Assembly: GCA_947258705.1 (NCBI GenBank)
Contig: CAMYJA010000015.1
Span: 1-41,086, forward strand
Source: an uncultured Hyphomicrobiaceae bacterium
GTDB lineage: Bacteria; Pseudomonadota; Alphaproteobacteria; Rhizobiales; CAMYJA01
Length of the DNA stretch: 41,086 nucleotides
Reading direction: 5' to 3'
Part shown: piece after piece, positions 16,573 to 26,302 of the stretch
How positions within the stretch are numbered: position 1 is the first letter of the stretch
Layout of the letters: every line of letters starts with the position of its first letter
Notes under the pieces: model-generated
Told to the model about the DNA's origin: nothing
Database searches by the model: none
The model's input: only the letters and a program-made list of their open reading frames with translations
Position numbers and translations under genes: made by a program

Positions 16573-18045
16573 TCAACTCTGCCAATAGGTAAAATTAATC
16601 AATGAGAGCAATGCGAGGATTTCAAGCCGGCCCGCGATCATGACCCCGATGAGGGTCATACGCGCAAAGGTTTCGAGTTCGGCGAACGGGGCATGGGCCG
16701 CATCGCCGGGGATGGCGACATATTGATAAGCCGGACCGATATTACTGAGCGCGCTGATCGCGGCCAGGAGGGATGATGAAAACGACAGCCCCGCCAGGGA
16801 CAGGATAATCGTTGCCGCTGTCATGATGATCAGGAGAATGGAGAAGTTGACCCAGATCGTGCGCATGACGTCGCCGGACTGCGAGCGGCTTCCGACATCC
16901 TCCGATACGATGCCATGGGGATAGACCAGACGGTGCAGTTCCTGACCGCTGTGATGCAGCATGGCGCCGAGGCGATGAAATTTAAGGCCGCCCGCGGTCG
17001 ACATGCGGCCGCCGCCGACAAAACAGATCATGAGAAGCGCGACATAGGGCAGCGTGTCGGCGAAGCTTTCGGAAAAGAAATAGCCCGTCGTGGTGATCAG
17101 GGAAGTGGCCGTTGCGAGACTGACGAGAATAGTGGACAATATCGAAGTAGGACCGGTTTGATGAGCGGTCGAGATCAAGACAGCGGCCAGCGCCAGGGTC
17201 AGCACAAGGATGACCGATGCGATCCACCATGGTTCTCTTTGCCTGTCCCGGTAATTTTTCGACCGCGAAAAAAGGTTTCCCACCCAAAACACGGAGACGG
17301 CGCCGAGATACATGAATATGGTCAGCACGGGAATTGCAGCGAGGGAGCCATAAGATTCGATGCTGGCGTTTCTCGGCATGAAACCGCCGGTGGATATGGT
17401 CGACATGGTTATGCAGAAGGCCTCGAAGGTCGGCAGGCCGCAGAGAAGAAGCAGCACGAAACAGATCGCCGTGAGCGCGCCATAGAGCGGTGCGATTTTG
17501 CTGAAGGCCGTGGCGGTCAACCAGCCGCTGTTGCCTTTCGGCTTGCGGCTGAGATTCACCATCGTATCGAGATGGGAGCTGCGGCCCTCCGCGCCATAGA
17601 AAAACGCCAGCCCCAGAAGTGTCAAAAGGCCGCCCAGCCATTGCAGAAGGCTGCGCCAGGCGATGATCGCATGGGGCAGATCGGAGACGTCGGGGAAAAT
17701 GGTTGCGCCGGTGGTTGTCAGACCCGAAACGGTTTCAAAAAATGCCGCTGTGAAATCCGGCGTGTGTCCCGAGAGATGGAGCGGAATGCTGGCAATGACG
17801 GGCAAAACCACCCAGGTTGCCGTGAGCAGTATGAACGTTTCTCCTGTGGATACGCTGCGTACGCGCCCCCGGAGGGCGAGTATCAGGATGCCTCCGAGAA
17901 ATGCCATGGCCGCGCCGCCGATGAGAAAGGCGGTGAAGGCGCGGGTTTCGTCGTAATTAAGCGCGATCGCGATCGGGATCAGGGTAAATACTGAAAGTAT
18001 TGCCAGGTTCCAGCCGAATAAATATGCCACGGGCACATAGCGCAT
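16573..18045 (-). CDS. trkH: Potassium uptake channel subunit TrkH
   Basis: The protein has 490 residues with about ten membrane helices arranged as four M1-P-M2 repeats. The four selectivity-filter loops are visible: SGLTTTGATIF, STISTGGFMPR, LITTTGYFFSES and SALSNIGPAY. GGRMSTAGGLKFHR, which carries the pore-lining basic residue region, is typical of TrkH. It imports K+ under control of the nucleotide-binding ring TrkA, encoded 37 bases upstream. The protein ends in NFTYWQS. Start and length agree with the family. Confidence 0.95.
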   Translation of the reverse strand: MRYVPVAYLFGWNLAILSVFTLIPIAIALNYDETRAFTAFLIGGAAMAFLGGILILALRGRVRSVSTGETFILLTATWVVLPVIASIPLHLSGHTPDFTAAFFETVSGLTTTGATIFPDVSDLPHAIIAWRSLLQWLGGLLTLLGLAFFYGAEGRSSHLDTMVNLSRKPKGNSGWLTATAFSKIAPLYGALTAICFVLLLLCGLPTFEAFCITMSTISTGGFMPRNASIESYGSLAAIPVLTIFMYLGAVSVFWVGNLFSRSKNYRDRQREPWWIASVILVLTLALAAVLISTAHQTGPTSILSTILVSLATATSLITTTGYFFSESFADTLPYVALLMICFVGGGRMSTAGGLKFHRLGAMLHHSGQELHRLVYPHGIVSEDVGSRSQSGDVMRTIWVNFSILLIIMTAATIILSLAGLSFSSSLLAAISALSNIGPAYQYVAIPGDAAHAPFAELETFARMTLIGVMIAGRLEILALLSLINFTYWQS

Positions 18046-18082
18046 TCAGTATCCTTTATTTCTCTCAGGGCCGTCGACGCAA

Positions 18083-19459
18083 TCAGAAATATTCGACACT
18101 TACGCGGAAGAGTTGTTCGACATCGCGGACATGTTCGGCGGTTGAAAAAATAATGACCCTGTCCTTGGGCTGGATTTCGGTCTGGCCGCCGGCAATGAAG
18201 GTTTCGCCATTTCTAAAAACCGCACCGACGCGGATACCGTCCGGCAGGTCCAGGTTTTTCAGACTTTCGCCGATCACGGGGGCGGTTTCAAGGGCTTCCA
18301 TTTCAATCACCTCGCCGGCACCGTTCTGGATGGAATGCACACCACGGATGCGGCCGCGGCGGACGTGTTGCAGCACCCGCGACACGGTTATGGCGCGGGG
18401 ATTTATCTGCGCATCGATGCCAAGAGATTTGACGACATTGGCGTAACCGGAATTATTGATCAGGCACATGTTTCGAAGCGGCCCCATCTGGCGGGCGAGA
18501 ACGCAGGCGAGTATATTGACCTGATCATCATTTGTCACAGCGATCAGTGTATCGGCATGGGTTATATCCGCCTCGTGCAGGATGTCTTCCGACAGCGCCG
18601 AGCCGTGAAGGACGACCGTTCTTTGCAATTGTTCGGCAATCGTTACCGCGCGGGTGCGGTCCGCCTCGACAATCTTTGCGCGGACCTGGCTTTGACGCTC
18701 CTCAAGGACCTTGGCGAGGTAATAGCCTATGTTGCCACCGCCCGCGATAATGATTTTTCGCGTCTCGCTCTCGTCGAATCCGAAAATCTTCAAGGTTCTC
18801 AGAACCTGATCGGTGCGGGAGATGAAATAGGCGTCGTCGCCGGCGATGAGTTGATCATCGCTGTGCGGCACGAACAGATGGCCGTCGCGCGATATGGCGA
18901 TGATTGTGCTCGGCAGGTCGGGGAAAAGCTCCGTGAGCTGACGCAGGGGGGTATCGACTATCGGGCAGTTGTCGCGGCAAGTCACGCCAACCATCGAGAT
19001 TTTTCCCTGCGCGAACGTAATGTTTTCAAATGCGCCTGGCATGTCCAGCCGGCTCAATATCATTTCGCCAACTTCAATTTCCGGAGAAATGATCACGTCG
19101 ATGGGCAGGTCTTCGCGCGAGTAGAGATTGCTCCATGCCTTGTCGAGATAGGTCTGGGCACGGATGCGGGCTATTTTCGTAGGTATGTCAAAAAGAGAAT
19201 GGGCGACCTGGCAGGCGATCATGTTGACTTCGTCATGCAGCGTGACCGCGATCAGCATATCCGCCTCGCGGGCGCCGGCATCTTCGAGATAATGCGGATG
19301 AGCGCCATGGCCGACAATGCCGCGAACGTCGAGTAGATCGTTAACGCGATTGACGAGTTCGGGTTGATTGTCGATGAGGGACACGTCGTTCCCCTCCGCG
19401 GCAAGTCTTTCGGCAATGCCGTAACCAACCTGCCCCGCACCGCAAATGATCACCTTCAT
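18083..19459 (-). CDS. trkA: Trk system nucleotide-binding regulator TrkA
   Basis: The protein has 458 residues with two RCK_N-RCK_C units. The first Rossmann motif is GAGQVGYG at the N-terminus; the second is GGGNIGYY near residue 235. Each is followed by a C-domain (MVGVTCRDNCPIVDTPLRQL; IEMEALETAPVIGESLKNL). TrkA binds NAD(H)/ATP and gates TrkH. It lies between ntrX and trkH on the minus strand, an arrangement conserved in alphaproteobacteria. The 88-base spacer to ntrX contains a perfect dyad at 19496-19517 that could serve its regulation. Confidence 0.96.
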   Translation of the reverse strand: MKVIICGAGQVGYGIAERLAAEGNDVSLIDNQPELVNRVNDLLDVRGIVGHGAHPHYLEDAGAREADMLIAVTLHDEVNMIACQVAHSLFDIPTKIARIRAQTYLDKAWSNLYSREDLPIDVIISPEIEVGEMILSRLDMPGAFENITFAQGKISMVGVTCRDNCPIVDTPLRQLTELFPDLPSTIIAISRDGHLFVPHSDDQLIAGDDAYFISRTDQVLRTLKIFGFDESETRKIIIAGGGNIGYYLAKVLEERQSQVRAKIVEADRTRAVTIAEQLQRTVVLHGSALSEDILHEADITHADTLIAVTNDDQVNILACVLARQMGPLRNMCLINNSGYANVVKSLGIDAQINPRAITVSRVLQHVRRGRIRGVHSIQNGAGEVIEMEALETAPVIGESLKNLDLPDGIRVGAVFRNGETFIAGGQTEIQPKDRVIIFSTAEHVRDVEQLFRVSVEYF

Positions 19460-19495
19460 TAGGGTCAGCCCTTTTTTCGCAGTATATGTCTAGAT

Positions 19496-19517
19496 TGAGA
19501 ACATCAACCCGTTCTCA
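19496..19517. promoter_or_regulatory. Dyad TGAGAAC-N8-GTTCTCA before trkA
   Basis: Perfect 7-bp arms lie 37 bases upstream of the trkA start, in the ntrX-trkA spacer. It may be an operator or a small hairpin; the absence of a following T run argues against a terminator. The binding protein is unknown. Confidence 0.45.
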
Positions 19518-19547
19518 TTACTGAAAGGTTAATTTTTGCGGTCCATT

Positions 19548-20942
19548 TCAGCCGGCCTCTGCGCTGCGTTGTTGGGACGTCACCCCCAGAGCGCGTAATT
19601 TGCGGTGGAGAGCCGAGCGTTCCATACCGACGAATTCGGCGGTACGCGATATGTTGCCGCCGAAACGGTTGATCTGGGCGAGAAGATATTGCCGTTCAAA
19701 AATTTCGCGCGCATCGCGCAGCGGCAGGGACATGAGATGTTCGTTGCCGCCATTGCCCCCCGACGGCACCTGGTTGCCGATTTCGTCTGGCAGCATGCTC
19801 GCGTTGATAATTTCGCTCGGGTCATCGCCGACGAGAATCATCAGACGTTCGATAATATTGTGCAATTGCCTGACATTGCCAGGCCATTCATAGGACTGAA
19901 GGACAGCGATCGCGTCTTCGCCGATCTGGCGCGGGGGCAGGCCCGACGAGGCGACGATCTGCTGGACAAAATGTTCGACAAGCAGGGGGACATCCTCGCG
20001 CCGCTCGACAAGGGCGGGGATGGAGAGGGGCACGACATTGAGGCGGTGATAGAGATCTTCACGGAAATGGCCGGAGCCCATTTCCCGATCGAGGTCACGG
20101 CTGGTGGACGACACGATGCGCACATCGACATGGACTTTCGGTCCGCCGCCGACACGCTGGAATTTTTGCTCGACGAGAACCCGGATGACCTTGCCCTGGG
20201 TTTCGATCGGCATGTCTGCGACTTCGTCGATAAAAAGCGTGCCGCCATGGGCTTCCTCAAGCGCGCCGACCTTGCGCGGCTGGCCATTGCCGCGATCCTC
20301 GATGCCGAACAGTTCTTCTTCGACGCGTTCGGGCGCAAGGGCTGCCGCGTTGAGGACAATGAAAGGCCCGTCCTTGCGCAGGGAGGTTTCGTGCAGGATG
20401 CGGGCAGCGAGTTCCTTGCCGCAACCCGACGGCCCCTTGATCATGACCCGGCTGTTGGTGGGGGCGACTTTTTCTATCGACATGCGCAGCGCGTTCATGA
20501 CCGCCGACTGGCCGATCATTTCCGTGTTCTGGCCCGCGCGCTCGCGCAGTTCGCGGTTTTCGCGTTTCAGTTTCGACGTTTCGAGCGCACGCTGGCAGAT
20601 CAGCAGGAGACGGTCGGCCTTGAAGGGCTTCTCGATAAGGTCGTAGGCGCCGCGCTTGATTGCCGTGACAGCGGTTTCGATATTGGCGTGACCCGAAATG
20701 ATGACCACCGGAAGGTCGGGATGCTGTTTCTTGATCATCGACAGGACTTCAAGCCCGTCATGGCGGCTGCCCTGAAGCCAGATGTCGAGTATGACGAGGG
20801 ACGGCCGGCGCTCTTCAATGGCCTTGATGGCCTCGTCGCTATCCCTGGCCATGCGCGTCTCATGGCCTTCATCTGCGAGAAAGCCGGCTATAAGTTCGCG
20901 AATATCTGTTTCGTCATCGACGATGAGGATGTCAGACAGCAT
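19548..20942 (-). CDS. ntrX: NtrX response regulator (sigma54-AAA+ type, GAFTGA loop absent)
   Basis: The protein has 464 residues. The receiver domain has phosphoacceptor Asp53 in SLVILDIWLQGSRHDG. The AAA+ domain has Walker A GPSGCGKE, Walker B GGTLFIDEVADMP and arginine-finger region REDLYHRLNV. A Fis-type helix-turn-helix lies at the end (NISRTAEFVGMERSALHRKLRALG). The sigma54-contacting GAFTGA loop is missing: after EELFGIED the sequence continues RGNGQPRKVGALEEAHGG. This is known for other alphaproteobacterial NtrX proteins and suggests it acts with sigma70 or as a repressor. Its start overlaps the 3' end of ntrY by 11 bases. NtrYX is linked to nitrogen, redox and envelope control. Confidence 0.94.
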   Translation of the reverse strand: MLSDILIVDDETDIRELIAGFLADEGHETRMARDSDEAIKAIEERRPSLVILDIWLQGSRHDGLEVLSMIKKQHPDLPVVIISGHANIETAVTAIKRGAYDLIEKPFKADRLLLICQRALETSKLKRENRELRERAGQNTEMIGQSAVMNALRMSIEKVAPTNSRVMIKGPSGCGKELAARILHETSLRKDGPFIVLNAAALAPERVEEELFGIEDRGNGQPRKVGALEEAHGGTLFIDEVADMPIETQGKVIRVLVEQKFQRVGGGPKVHVDVRIVSSTSRDLDREMGSGHFREDLYHRLNVVPLSIPALVERREDVPLLVEHFVQQIVASSGLPPRQIGEDAIAVLQSYEWPGNVRQLHNIIERLMILVGDDPSEIINASMLPDEIGNQVPSGGNGGNEHLMSLPLRDAREIFERQYLLAQINRFGGNISRTAEFVGMERSALHRKLRALGVTSQQRSAEAG

Positions 20943-23268
20943 CTTTTACTCCCTGAAGATCTGGTATTTGGTCGGTTGTTGCAGTTGGTGTACGGTCTTT
21001 GATATTGCTGGCGCCCTCGTCCTTCTGGTTGAGAACGCTTTTCGGCAGGACTATGGTGATTGCGGCACCGCCGCCGAAATCCTTTTTGGACTTGGCATCC
21101 TTGAGTTTCAGCATGCCGTGATGTTGTTCGACAATCTTTCGAACGATTGCCAGCCCGAGGCCCGTCCCCTTGTCCCTGGTGGTGATATAAGGCTCGACGA
21201 GACGCTGACGGTCCTTGCGCGGCAAGCCACAGCCATTGTCGATCACCTTAACATTCACATCATCCTTTTTGCTCGTCAGCCGCACCATTATGCGGCCTTT
21301 AAAGGCGGCTGGATCGTCGGATTTTTCGGCCGCGGTGGCGATCGCTTCGCTGGCGTTTTTGATCAGATTGGTCAGGGCCTGGGAAATGAGACGGCGATCA
21401 TAGGACAGAATGACAGGGTCGTCGGGCAGGTCGATATCGAATTTAATATTGCTGTTCGCGACCTGAAAAAGAAAAGCCGTTTCGCGAACGGTTTCGCTCA
21501 GGTCCTGAAACTCCATGTTCGGCTTCGGCGTACGGGCGAAGGATGAAAATTCATCGACCATGCGGCCGATATCGCCTACCTGGCGGATGATCGTGTCGGT
21601 GCATTTGTCGAATACCTCACGGTCCTCGCCGATGACGGCGCCGTATTTTCGTCGGATGCGCTCGGCCGAAAGCTGGATGGGCGTCAGGGGATTCTTGATC
21701 TCATGGGCGATGCGGCGCGCCACATCGGACCAGGCCGTATTGCGCTGGGCGGCGACGAGTTCGGAAATATCGTCGAAGGTGACGACAATGCCGTAATCGC
21801 GGTCCGCACCGCGTTCGCGGGTAATCTGCACGGCAAAGGTGCGCTCGATATCGTCGACATAAAGATGAATCTGGCCGTTATAGCGGTTCAAGCGGCTCTT
21901 TTTGGCGAACTTGTCCAGAAGGTCCGCGAATTCCGGCACGACGTTCTTGAGTTTCGCGCCCTGCAGCTTCTCGTGACTTATGCCCAGGAGCTCTATGGCG
22001 GACGGATTCATGATTGTCACGCGACCATCCGTATCGAGGCCTATGACACCTGCGCTGACGCCCGAGAGGACGGCTTCGGTGAAGCGCCTGCGTTCGGTCA
22101 ATTGTTCGTTCGTGGCGAGTAGTTCGTGGCGCTGGTCCTTGAGAACGGACGTCATGCGGTTGAACGTGGTCGACAGTTTGTGTAGATCGCCCTCCCCCTG
22201 GCGGATGGCAACCTGTATGTTGAGATTGCCTTTCGAAACCTGGTCGGAGGCGCCGATGAGCCGCCTGATGGGGGCGACCAGACGGCTGGCAAACCACAGG
22301 CCGATCCAAACAGCGGCCAGCAGCAGGGTCAGCGCTATGGTGACATACATCAGAGCGAATGCGACCTGAACCCCGGCGCGGCGTTCTTCGAGACTGTGAT
22401 ATTCGGCCATGCCCGCACGGGTGCGCTCAAGGTGGCTGATGACCTTCGGGTTTACGGGGCGTGAAACATAGAGATAGATGTCGGGGTGTTTCGGCAGCCT
22501 GGTCAGGGCGCCGACGCGTTTGGTTTTGCTGGTCGGCGTGATGATGACGGTTTTGCCATTGCGGGCGGAATTGAGGGCCGGTAGCGGCGGCTTCCGATAG
22601 CCGCCTTCAAGGCGGTTGGCAGCGGTTTCGATCATGCGTCCCTCGCCATCGATCAGGAACGCCATGGGGAGATCGCGCAGGGAGGCCTGGGCGACCAGGA
22701 GCGCCTTGAAACGGGCCGGGTTTTTCTTCGCCTGAGCAACCGCTTCATCGATATCGCGCGCCATCGCGAGCATGTCGGTGCGGATGATCTTGCCGTGTTC
22801 GTTGATATAGGCCTTGGCGATATTGCCAGAGTCGAAAATGATCGCCTTGGTGCGGTCTGAAAACCAGTGATCGAGACCGCGGTCGAGCGAAACGGAGGCG
22901 AATATGGCGAGAAGGATCGCCGGCAGAAGCGCTATAACGCTGAACAGGCTGACGATCTTGACGTGGAGGCGCGCACCCGCCTGCTCCGTTCGCCGCGCCA
23001 CCCACAGGCCCCAGATCTGCCAGGCAACGACGCCGATCATGGCAAGTATGAGGCCCAGGTTTATCAGAAGCACGGTCACGACCACCTGGTGGGTCGGCCG
23101 TATGGGGGTCAAGCCGGTCAGGATCAAATATGTGGCCAGACCGGAGAGCAGCGCCAGACAGACCACGACCAAGCCTATCCAGAAGGCCGGTCCGCTGGCT
23201 CCGGATATCAGGTCGCTCGGCTTTTTTGCGATCTTTTTCGGGTAAAGACCGCCTTTGGCTATGCTCAT
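20932..23268 (-). CDS. ntrY: NtrY membrane sensor histidine kinase
   Basis: The protein has about 778 residues. Three or four N-terminal membrane helices (FWIGLVVVCLALLSGLATYL, VVVTVLLINLGLILAMIGVV, IVSLFSVIALLPAILLAIF, FALMYVTIALTLLLAAVWIGLWF) flank a periplasmic sensor region. A HAMP domain (LVAPIRRLIGASDQVSKGNL), a PAS domain (LSGVSAGVIGLDTDGRVTIM), HisKA with the phosphoacceptor His in [19 protein letters not shown], and HATPase (NLIKNASEA, DNGCGLP, GTGLGLAIV) follow. It phosphorylates NtrX. The start at 23266-23268 (MSIAKGG) has GAGG 5 bases upstream and is preferred to ATG 23284-23286. About 400 bases separate it from ntrC, so it probably has its own promoter. Confidence 0.94.
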   Translation of the reverse strand: MSIAKGGLYPKKIAKKPSDLISGASGPAFWIGLVVVCLALLSGLATYLILTGLTPIRPTHQVVVTVLLINLGLILAMIGVVAWQIWGLWVARRTEQAGARLHVKIVSLFSVIALLPAILLAIFASVSLDRGLDHWFSDRTKAIIFDSGNIAKAYINEHGKIIRTDMLAMARDIDEAVAQAKKNPARFKALLVAQASLRDLPMAFLIDGEGRMIETAANRLEGGYRKPPLPALNSARNGKTVIITPTSKTKRVGALTRLPKHPDIYLYVSRPVNPKVISHLERTRAGMAEYHSLEERRAGVQVAFALMYVTIALTLLLAAVWIGLWFASRLVAPIRRLIGASDQVSKGNLNIQVAIRQGEGDLHKLSTTFNRMTSVLKDQRHELLATNEQLTERRRFTEAVLSGVSAGVIGLDTDGRVTIMNPSAIELLGISHEKLQGAKLKNVVPEFADLLDKFAKKSRLNRYNGQIHLYVDDIERTFAVQITRERGADRDYGIVVTFDDISELVAAQRNTAWSDVARRIAHEIKNPLTPIQLSAERIRRKYGAVIGEDREVFDKCTDTIIRQVGDIGRMVDEFSSFARTPKPNMEFQDLSETVRETAFLFQVANSNIKFDIDLPDDPVILSYDRRLISQALTNLIKNASEAIATAAEKSDDPAAFKGRIMVRLTSKKDDVNVKVIDNGCGLPRKDRQRLVEPYITTRDKGTGLGLAIVRKIVEQHHGMLKLKDAKSKKDFGGGAAITIVLPKSVLNQKDEGASNIKDRTPTATTDQIPDLQGVKDAV

Positions 23269-23675
23269 GCGGACCTCGCTCGCCATGGTTTCGCGGACGA
23301 AACATTGGAGAGGTTGATGGACAGCCCGAATTCAGGGCGTGTTTTACGCGTCACATGTGTTGTCATGAAGCACTAGAACCGGACATTATTTTACTAAAAT
23401 CAGACAAATAATGCGCTAGATTTCATCATCATCGATTAGGCCAGAGAGAACGCGGCAATTCTGGCGATTGTGTGGTAATTCGGTAACATTTATACCACGG
23501 ATAGACGATCGCGCCAGCCCCCGTCAAGATATCTCAACAACTCATTCCGAACTTGGATAATGGGATTATATGATGCAATCGGCGGCGGTTCGCGAGCTCA
23601 ATTGCGCTTCGCGCCTCGCCCCCGGCCGCGCTTTAGGCCGCTATTCTGACCGCGTTGCCGGAGCGCCTCGACCGT
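23269..23675. other. Spacer between ntrC and ntrY with a dyad
   Basis: No gene is visible in these 407 bases. They hold a perfect 8-bp inverted repeat (CATTATTT at 23384-23391, AAATAATG at 23406-23413), 98-115 bases upstream of the longer possible ntrY start. The part next to ntrC (23580-23660) is very GC-rich without a clear terminator. A separate ntrYX promoter is expected here, but no convincing -35/-10 pair was found. Confidence 0.5.
23384..23413. promoter_or_regulatory. Dyad CATTATTT-N14-AAATAATG before ntrY
   Basis: An AT-rich perfect 8-bp inverted repeat sits in the GC-rich ntrC-ntrY spacer, with CTAG tetranucleotides near both outer edges (23373 and 23416). It is a candidate operator for ntrYX. 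The spacing differs from the NtrC consensus, so the binder is unknown. Confidence 0.4.
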
Positions 23676-25133
23676 TCAATCGGCCATATCCTGATTTCTG
23701 GAAATTTTCACGACCTGCAAATCATAGTTTTTGATTTTTTTGCGCAGCGTGTTGCGGTTGATGCCGAGGAGTTCGGCAGCTTTGTACTGATTGCCCCGCG
23801 TGGCGGTGAGCGCCGAGGACAGGATCGGCGGCTCGATGATGTCGAGCATGCGCTGGTGCAGGCCCGACGGCGGCAGCTTGTTGCCGAAGCTCGCGATATA
23901 CTGGTTGAGATGCTGCTCGACCGCCTCGCCAAGATCGATGCTGCCACCGTCGAGATTCGAATATTCGACATCGGTGTTTTTGAAGATTTCGGCTTCGACG
24001 ATGTCGGCGGTGATCGCATCATGGCCGTAAAGCGCGTCGAAACGTTTGACGAGGTTTTCAAGCTCCCTGATGTTTCCCGGCCAGTTATAGCGGATCAAGA
24101 CATCGAGGGCGTCGGCATCGAGGTTTTTTGTCCCCGCATTCGGGCCGGTGCTTGTCGTCAGGAAATGCCGCACGAGGTCGGGAATGTCTTCCGTGCGTTC
24201 GCGCAGGGGCGGCAGGCGCAGCGGTACGACATTGAGCCGGTAATAGAGATCCTCGCGGAACAGGCCCTGATTGATCTGGTTCTGCAGATTTCGGTTGGTG
24301 GCAGCAATGATGCGAACATCGGTCTTAATCGATGTGCGGCCGCCGACGGTTGTATACTCCCCCTCCTGAAGAACGCGCAATAGGCGCGTCTGGGCCTCCA
24401 TGGGCATGTCGCCTATCTCGTCGAGAAAGAGCGTACCGCCCTGTGCCTGCTCAAAGCGGCCGGTATTGCGCGTCTGGGCGCCGGTGAAGGCGCCTTTTTC
24501 ATGACCGAAAAGCTCGGATTCGATCAGCTCCTTGGGAATGGCGGCCATGTTGATCGCCACAAAGGGGCCGGCGCGCCGGGTGCCGTAGTCGTGCAGCGCG
24601 TGGGCGACAAGCTCCTTTCCGGTGCCGGACTCGCCGGTAATGAGCACGGTGAGGTCCGACTGGGTCAGCCGTGCGAGAATGCGGTAGATTTCCTGCATCG
24701 CCGGTGCGCGACCGATCAGAGGCAGGCCTTCGAGTTCCGATTTGGTTTCGATATCGTTGTTACGCTTTTTCGGCTCCTTGAGCGCGCGGTTGACGATGGA
24801 GATCAGTTCAGTCAGGTCGAACGGTTTGGGCAGATATTCATAGGCGCCGCGTTCGGTCGCGGTGACGGCGGTGAGAAAGGTGTTCTGGGCGCTCATCACG
24901 ATGATGGGCAGATCGGGCCGCAGTTTCTTGATCTGGGGCAGAAGGTCGAAGGCATTGCCATCGGGCATGACGACATCGCTAATGACAAGATCGCCCTTGC
25001 CCTGAGAAATCCAGCTCCAGAGGGTGGCGACATTGCCAGTCGCCTGGGGCCGGTAGCCGGCGCGAGCAAGCGCCTGGTTCAGCACGGTTCGAATGGCCGC
25101 GTCGTCATCTGCAATCAATATGTGACCGGTCAT
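23676..25133 (-). CDS. ntrC: Nitrogen regulator NtrC (sigma54 activator)
   Basis: The protein has 485 residues. The receiver domain has phosphoacceptor Asp53 in [11 protein letters not shown]. The AAA+ domain has Walker A GESGTGKE, intact sigma54 loop [15 protein letters not shown], Walker [14 protein letters not shown] and arginine-finger region [10 protein letters not shown]. The Fis-type DNA-binding domain is at the end ([29 protein letters not shown]). It activates genes such as glnA and amtB with RpoN under nitrogen limitation. The start codon overlaps the ntrB stop by 4 bases, so the two are translationally coupled. Confidence 0.96.
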   Translation of the reverse strand: MTGHILIADDDAAIRTVLNQALARAGYRPQATGNVATLWSWISQGKGDLVISDVVMPDGNAFDLLPQIKKLRPDLPIIVMSAQNTFLTAVTATERGAYEYLPKPFDLTELISIVNRALKEPKKRNNDIETKSELEGLPLIGRAPAMQEIYRILARLTQSDLTVLITGESGTGKELVAHALHDYGTRRAGPFVAINMAAIPKELIESELFGHEKGAFTGAQTRNTGRFEQAQGGTLFLDEIGDMPMEAQTRLLRVLQEGEYTTVGGRTSIKTDVRIIAATNRNLQNQINQGLFREDLYYRLNVVPLRLPPLRERTEDIPDLVRHFLTTSTGPNAGTKNLDADALDVLIRYNWPGNIRELENLVKRFDALYGHDAITADIVEAEIFKNTDVEYSNLDGGSIDLGEAVEQHLNQYIASFGNKLPPSGLHQRMLDIIEPPILSSALTATRGNQYKAAELLGINRNTLRKKIKNYDLQVVKISRNQDMAD

Positions 25134-26302
25134 TGGCCGTTCTCCTCGTTATCCTGCGCGGTCACAGGGCCTGTATGCATGGGCAGTAATATGTTGAATT
25201 TGGTGCCGCCGGGATGGGTGTCGAACTCAACCGTGCCGCCATGATCCGCGATCAGTTTGGCGACCAGGGAAAGACCTAGTCCGGTTCCCGACATTTTCGT
25301 CGTGACGAAGGGGTCAAAAAGATTATCGGTGATCTCGTCCGCGATGCCGGGGCCGTTGTCGGCAACCGATATCAGGAGGGGGAGGCTGACGCTCGACCGG
25401 GTTCCCGGCAGTGTCAGTCTGATGCCCGGCCTGAAGGATGTGGAGAGCTTGATCCGGCCGTCCTTGCTGCCTGTCCCGATCGCTTCGCAGGCGTTCTTCA
25501 CGAGATTGAGAAATGCCTGGATGAGCAGGTCCCGGTCGCCTGGTATGGGGGGCAGCGACGGATCGTATTCCTCCTGAAACGTCACATCGGCACCAAAGCC
25601 CGCTTTGGCGCTCTTGACGACATGGTCGAGGACGGCGTGGATATTGACGGGCTCGCGCACCAGGCTGTTCTGTTCGCCAAACACGCCGAAGCTGTCGACG
25701 AGCTTGCAAATCCTGTCGGTCTCCTCGGCGATGAGGCGGGTCAGATTGCGATCTTCGTCTCCGATGGTCGAGTCGAGAAGCTGGGCCGCGCCCTTGATGC
25801 CGGCGAGAGGGTTCTTGATCTCATGGGCGAGGACGGAGGCCATGCCCGACACTGAACGGACGGCCTGGCGATGGATCAGCTTGCGCTCGATCATTTGCGC
25901 CATGTTGCGCTGGTGCAGCATGAGAACGATTTCATTTTCGTTGTCGCTGCTGGGGCAGCCGAAAATATCCACGACATTGCGTGCGCCGATTTTCGGTGAA
26001 CTGATGTCGATATCGTATTCGTTGATGGGCGAGGCTTTGCGCCGCACTTCCTGAATGAGAGCGCTCAGGGGGCTTGCGAACGGCACATATTCATGGATCG
26101 AGCGGCCCTTGAGAAGCTGGGCACCGGCTTGAAAAAACTGCTCGGCGGCGCTGTTGACGAAGAGGATTTCGTCCTTCTCATTGATGAGAAGTATCGGATG
26201 GGGCAGAGCGTTTACGAGGTTTGCGTCGCCCAGAACCGGAATACCACCGGCGGTGCTGATGCCGCCGCTTTCAAATTCTGCAGGTGTATTGCTCATTGGC
26301 AT
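25130..26302 (-). CDS. ntrB: Nitrogen sensor histidine kinase NtrB (GlnL)
   Basis: The protein has 390 residues and is cytosolic. A PAS domain (about 28-130, [27 protein letters not shown]) is followed by HisKA with phosphoacceptor His160 in [20 protein letters not shown]. The HATPase domain has [18 protein letters not shown] and GTGLGLSLV. It phosphorylates or dephosphorylates NtrC under PII control. It begins inside the end of dusB (10-base overlap). MPMSNTP at 26302 or MSNTP at 26296 are both possible starts. The dusB-ntrB-ntrC order is the classical nifR3-ntrBC arrangement. Confidence 0.95.
   Translation of the reverse strand: MPMSNTPAEFESGGISTAGGIPVLGDANLVNALPHPILLINEKDEILFVNSAAEQFFQAGAQLLKGRSIHEYVPFASPLSALIQEVRRKASPINEYDIDISSPKIGARNVVDIFGCPSSDNENEIVLMLHQRNMAQMIERKLIHRQAVRSVSGMASVLAHEIKNPLAGIKGAAQLLDSTIGDEDRNLTRLIAEETDRICKLVDSFGVFGEQNSLVREPVNIHAVLDHVVKSAKAGFGADVTFQEEYDPSLPPIPGDRDLLIQAFLNLVKNACEAIGTGSKDGRIKLSTSFRPGIRLTLPGTRSSVSLPLLISVADNGPGIADEITDNLFDPFVTTKMSGTGLGLSLVAKLIADHGGTVEFDTHPGGTKFNILLPMHTGPVTAQDNEENGQ

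Noticed and set aside
19605-21002. A 465-codon open frame antisense to ntrX
   Set aside because: It is a reverse-strand shadow of a gene with clear REC, AAA+ and HTH motifs.
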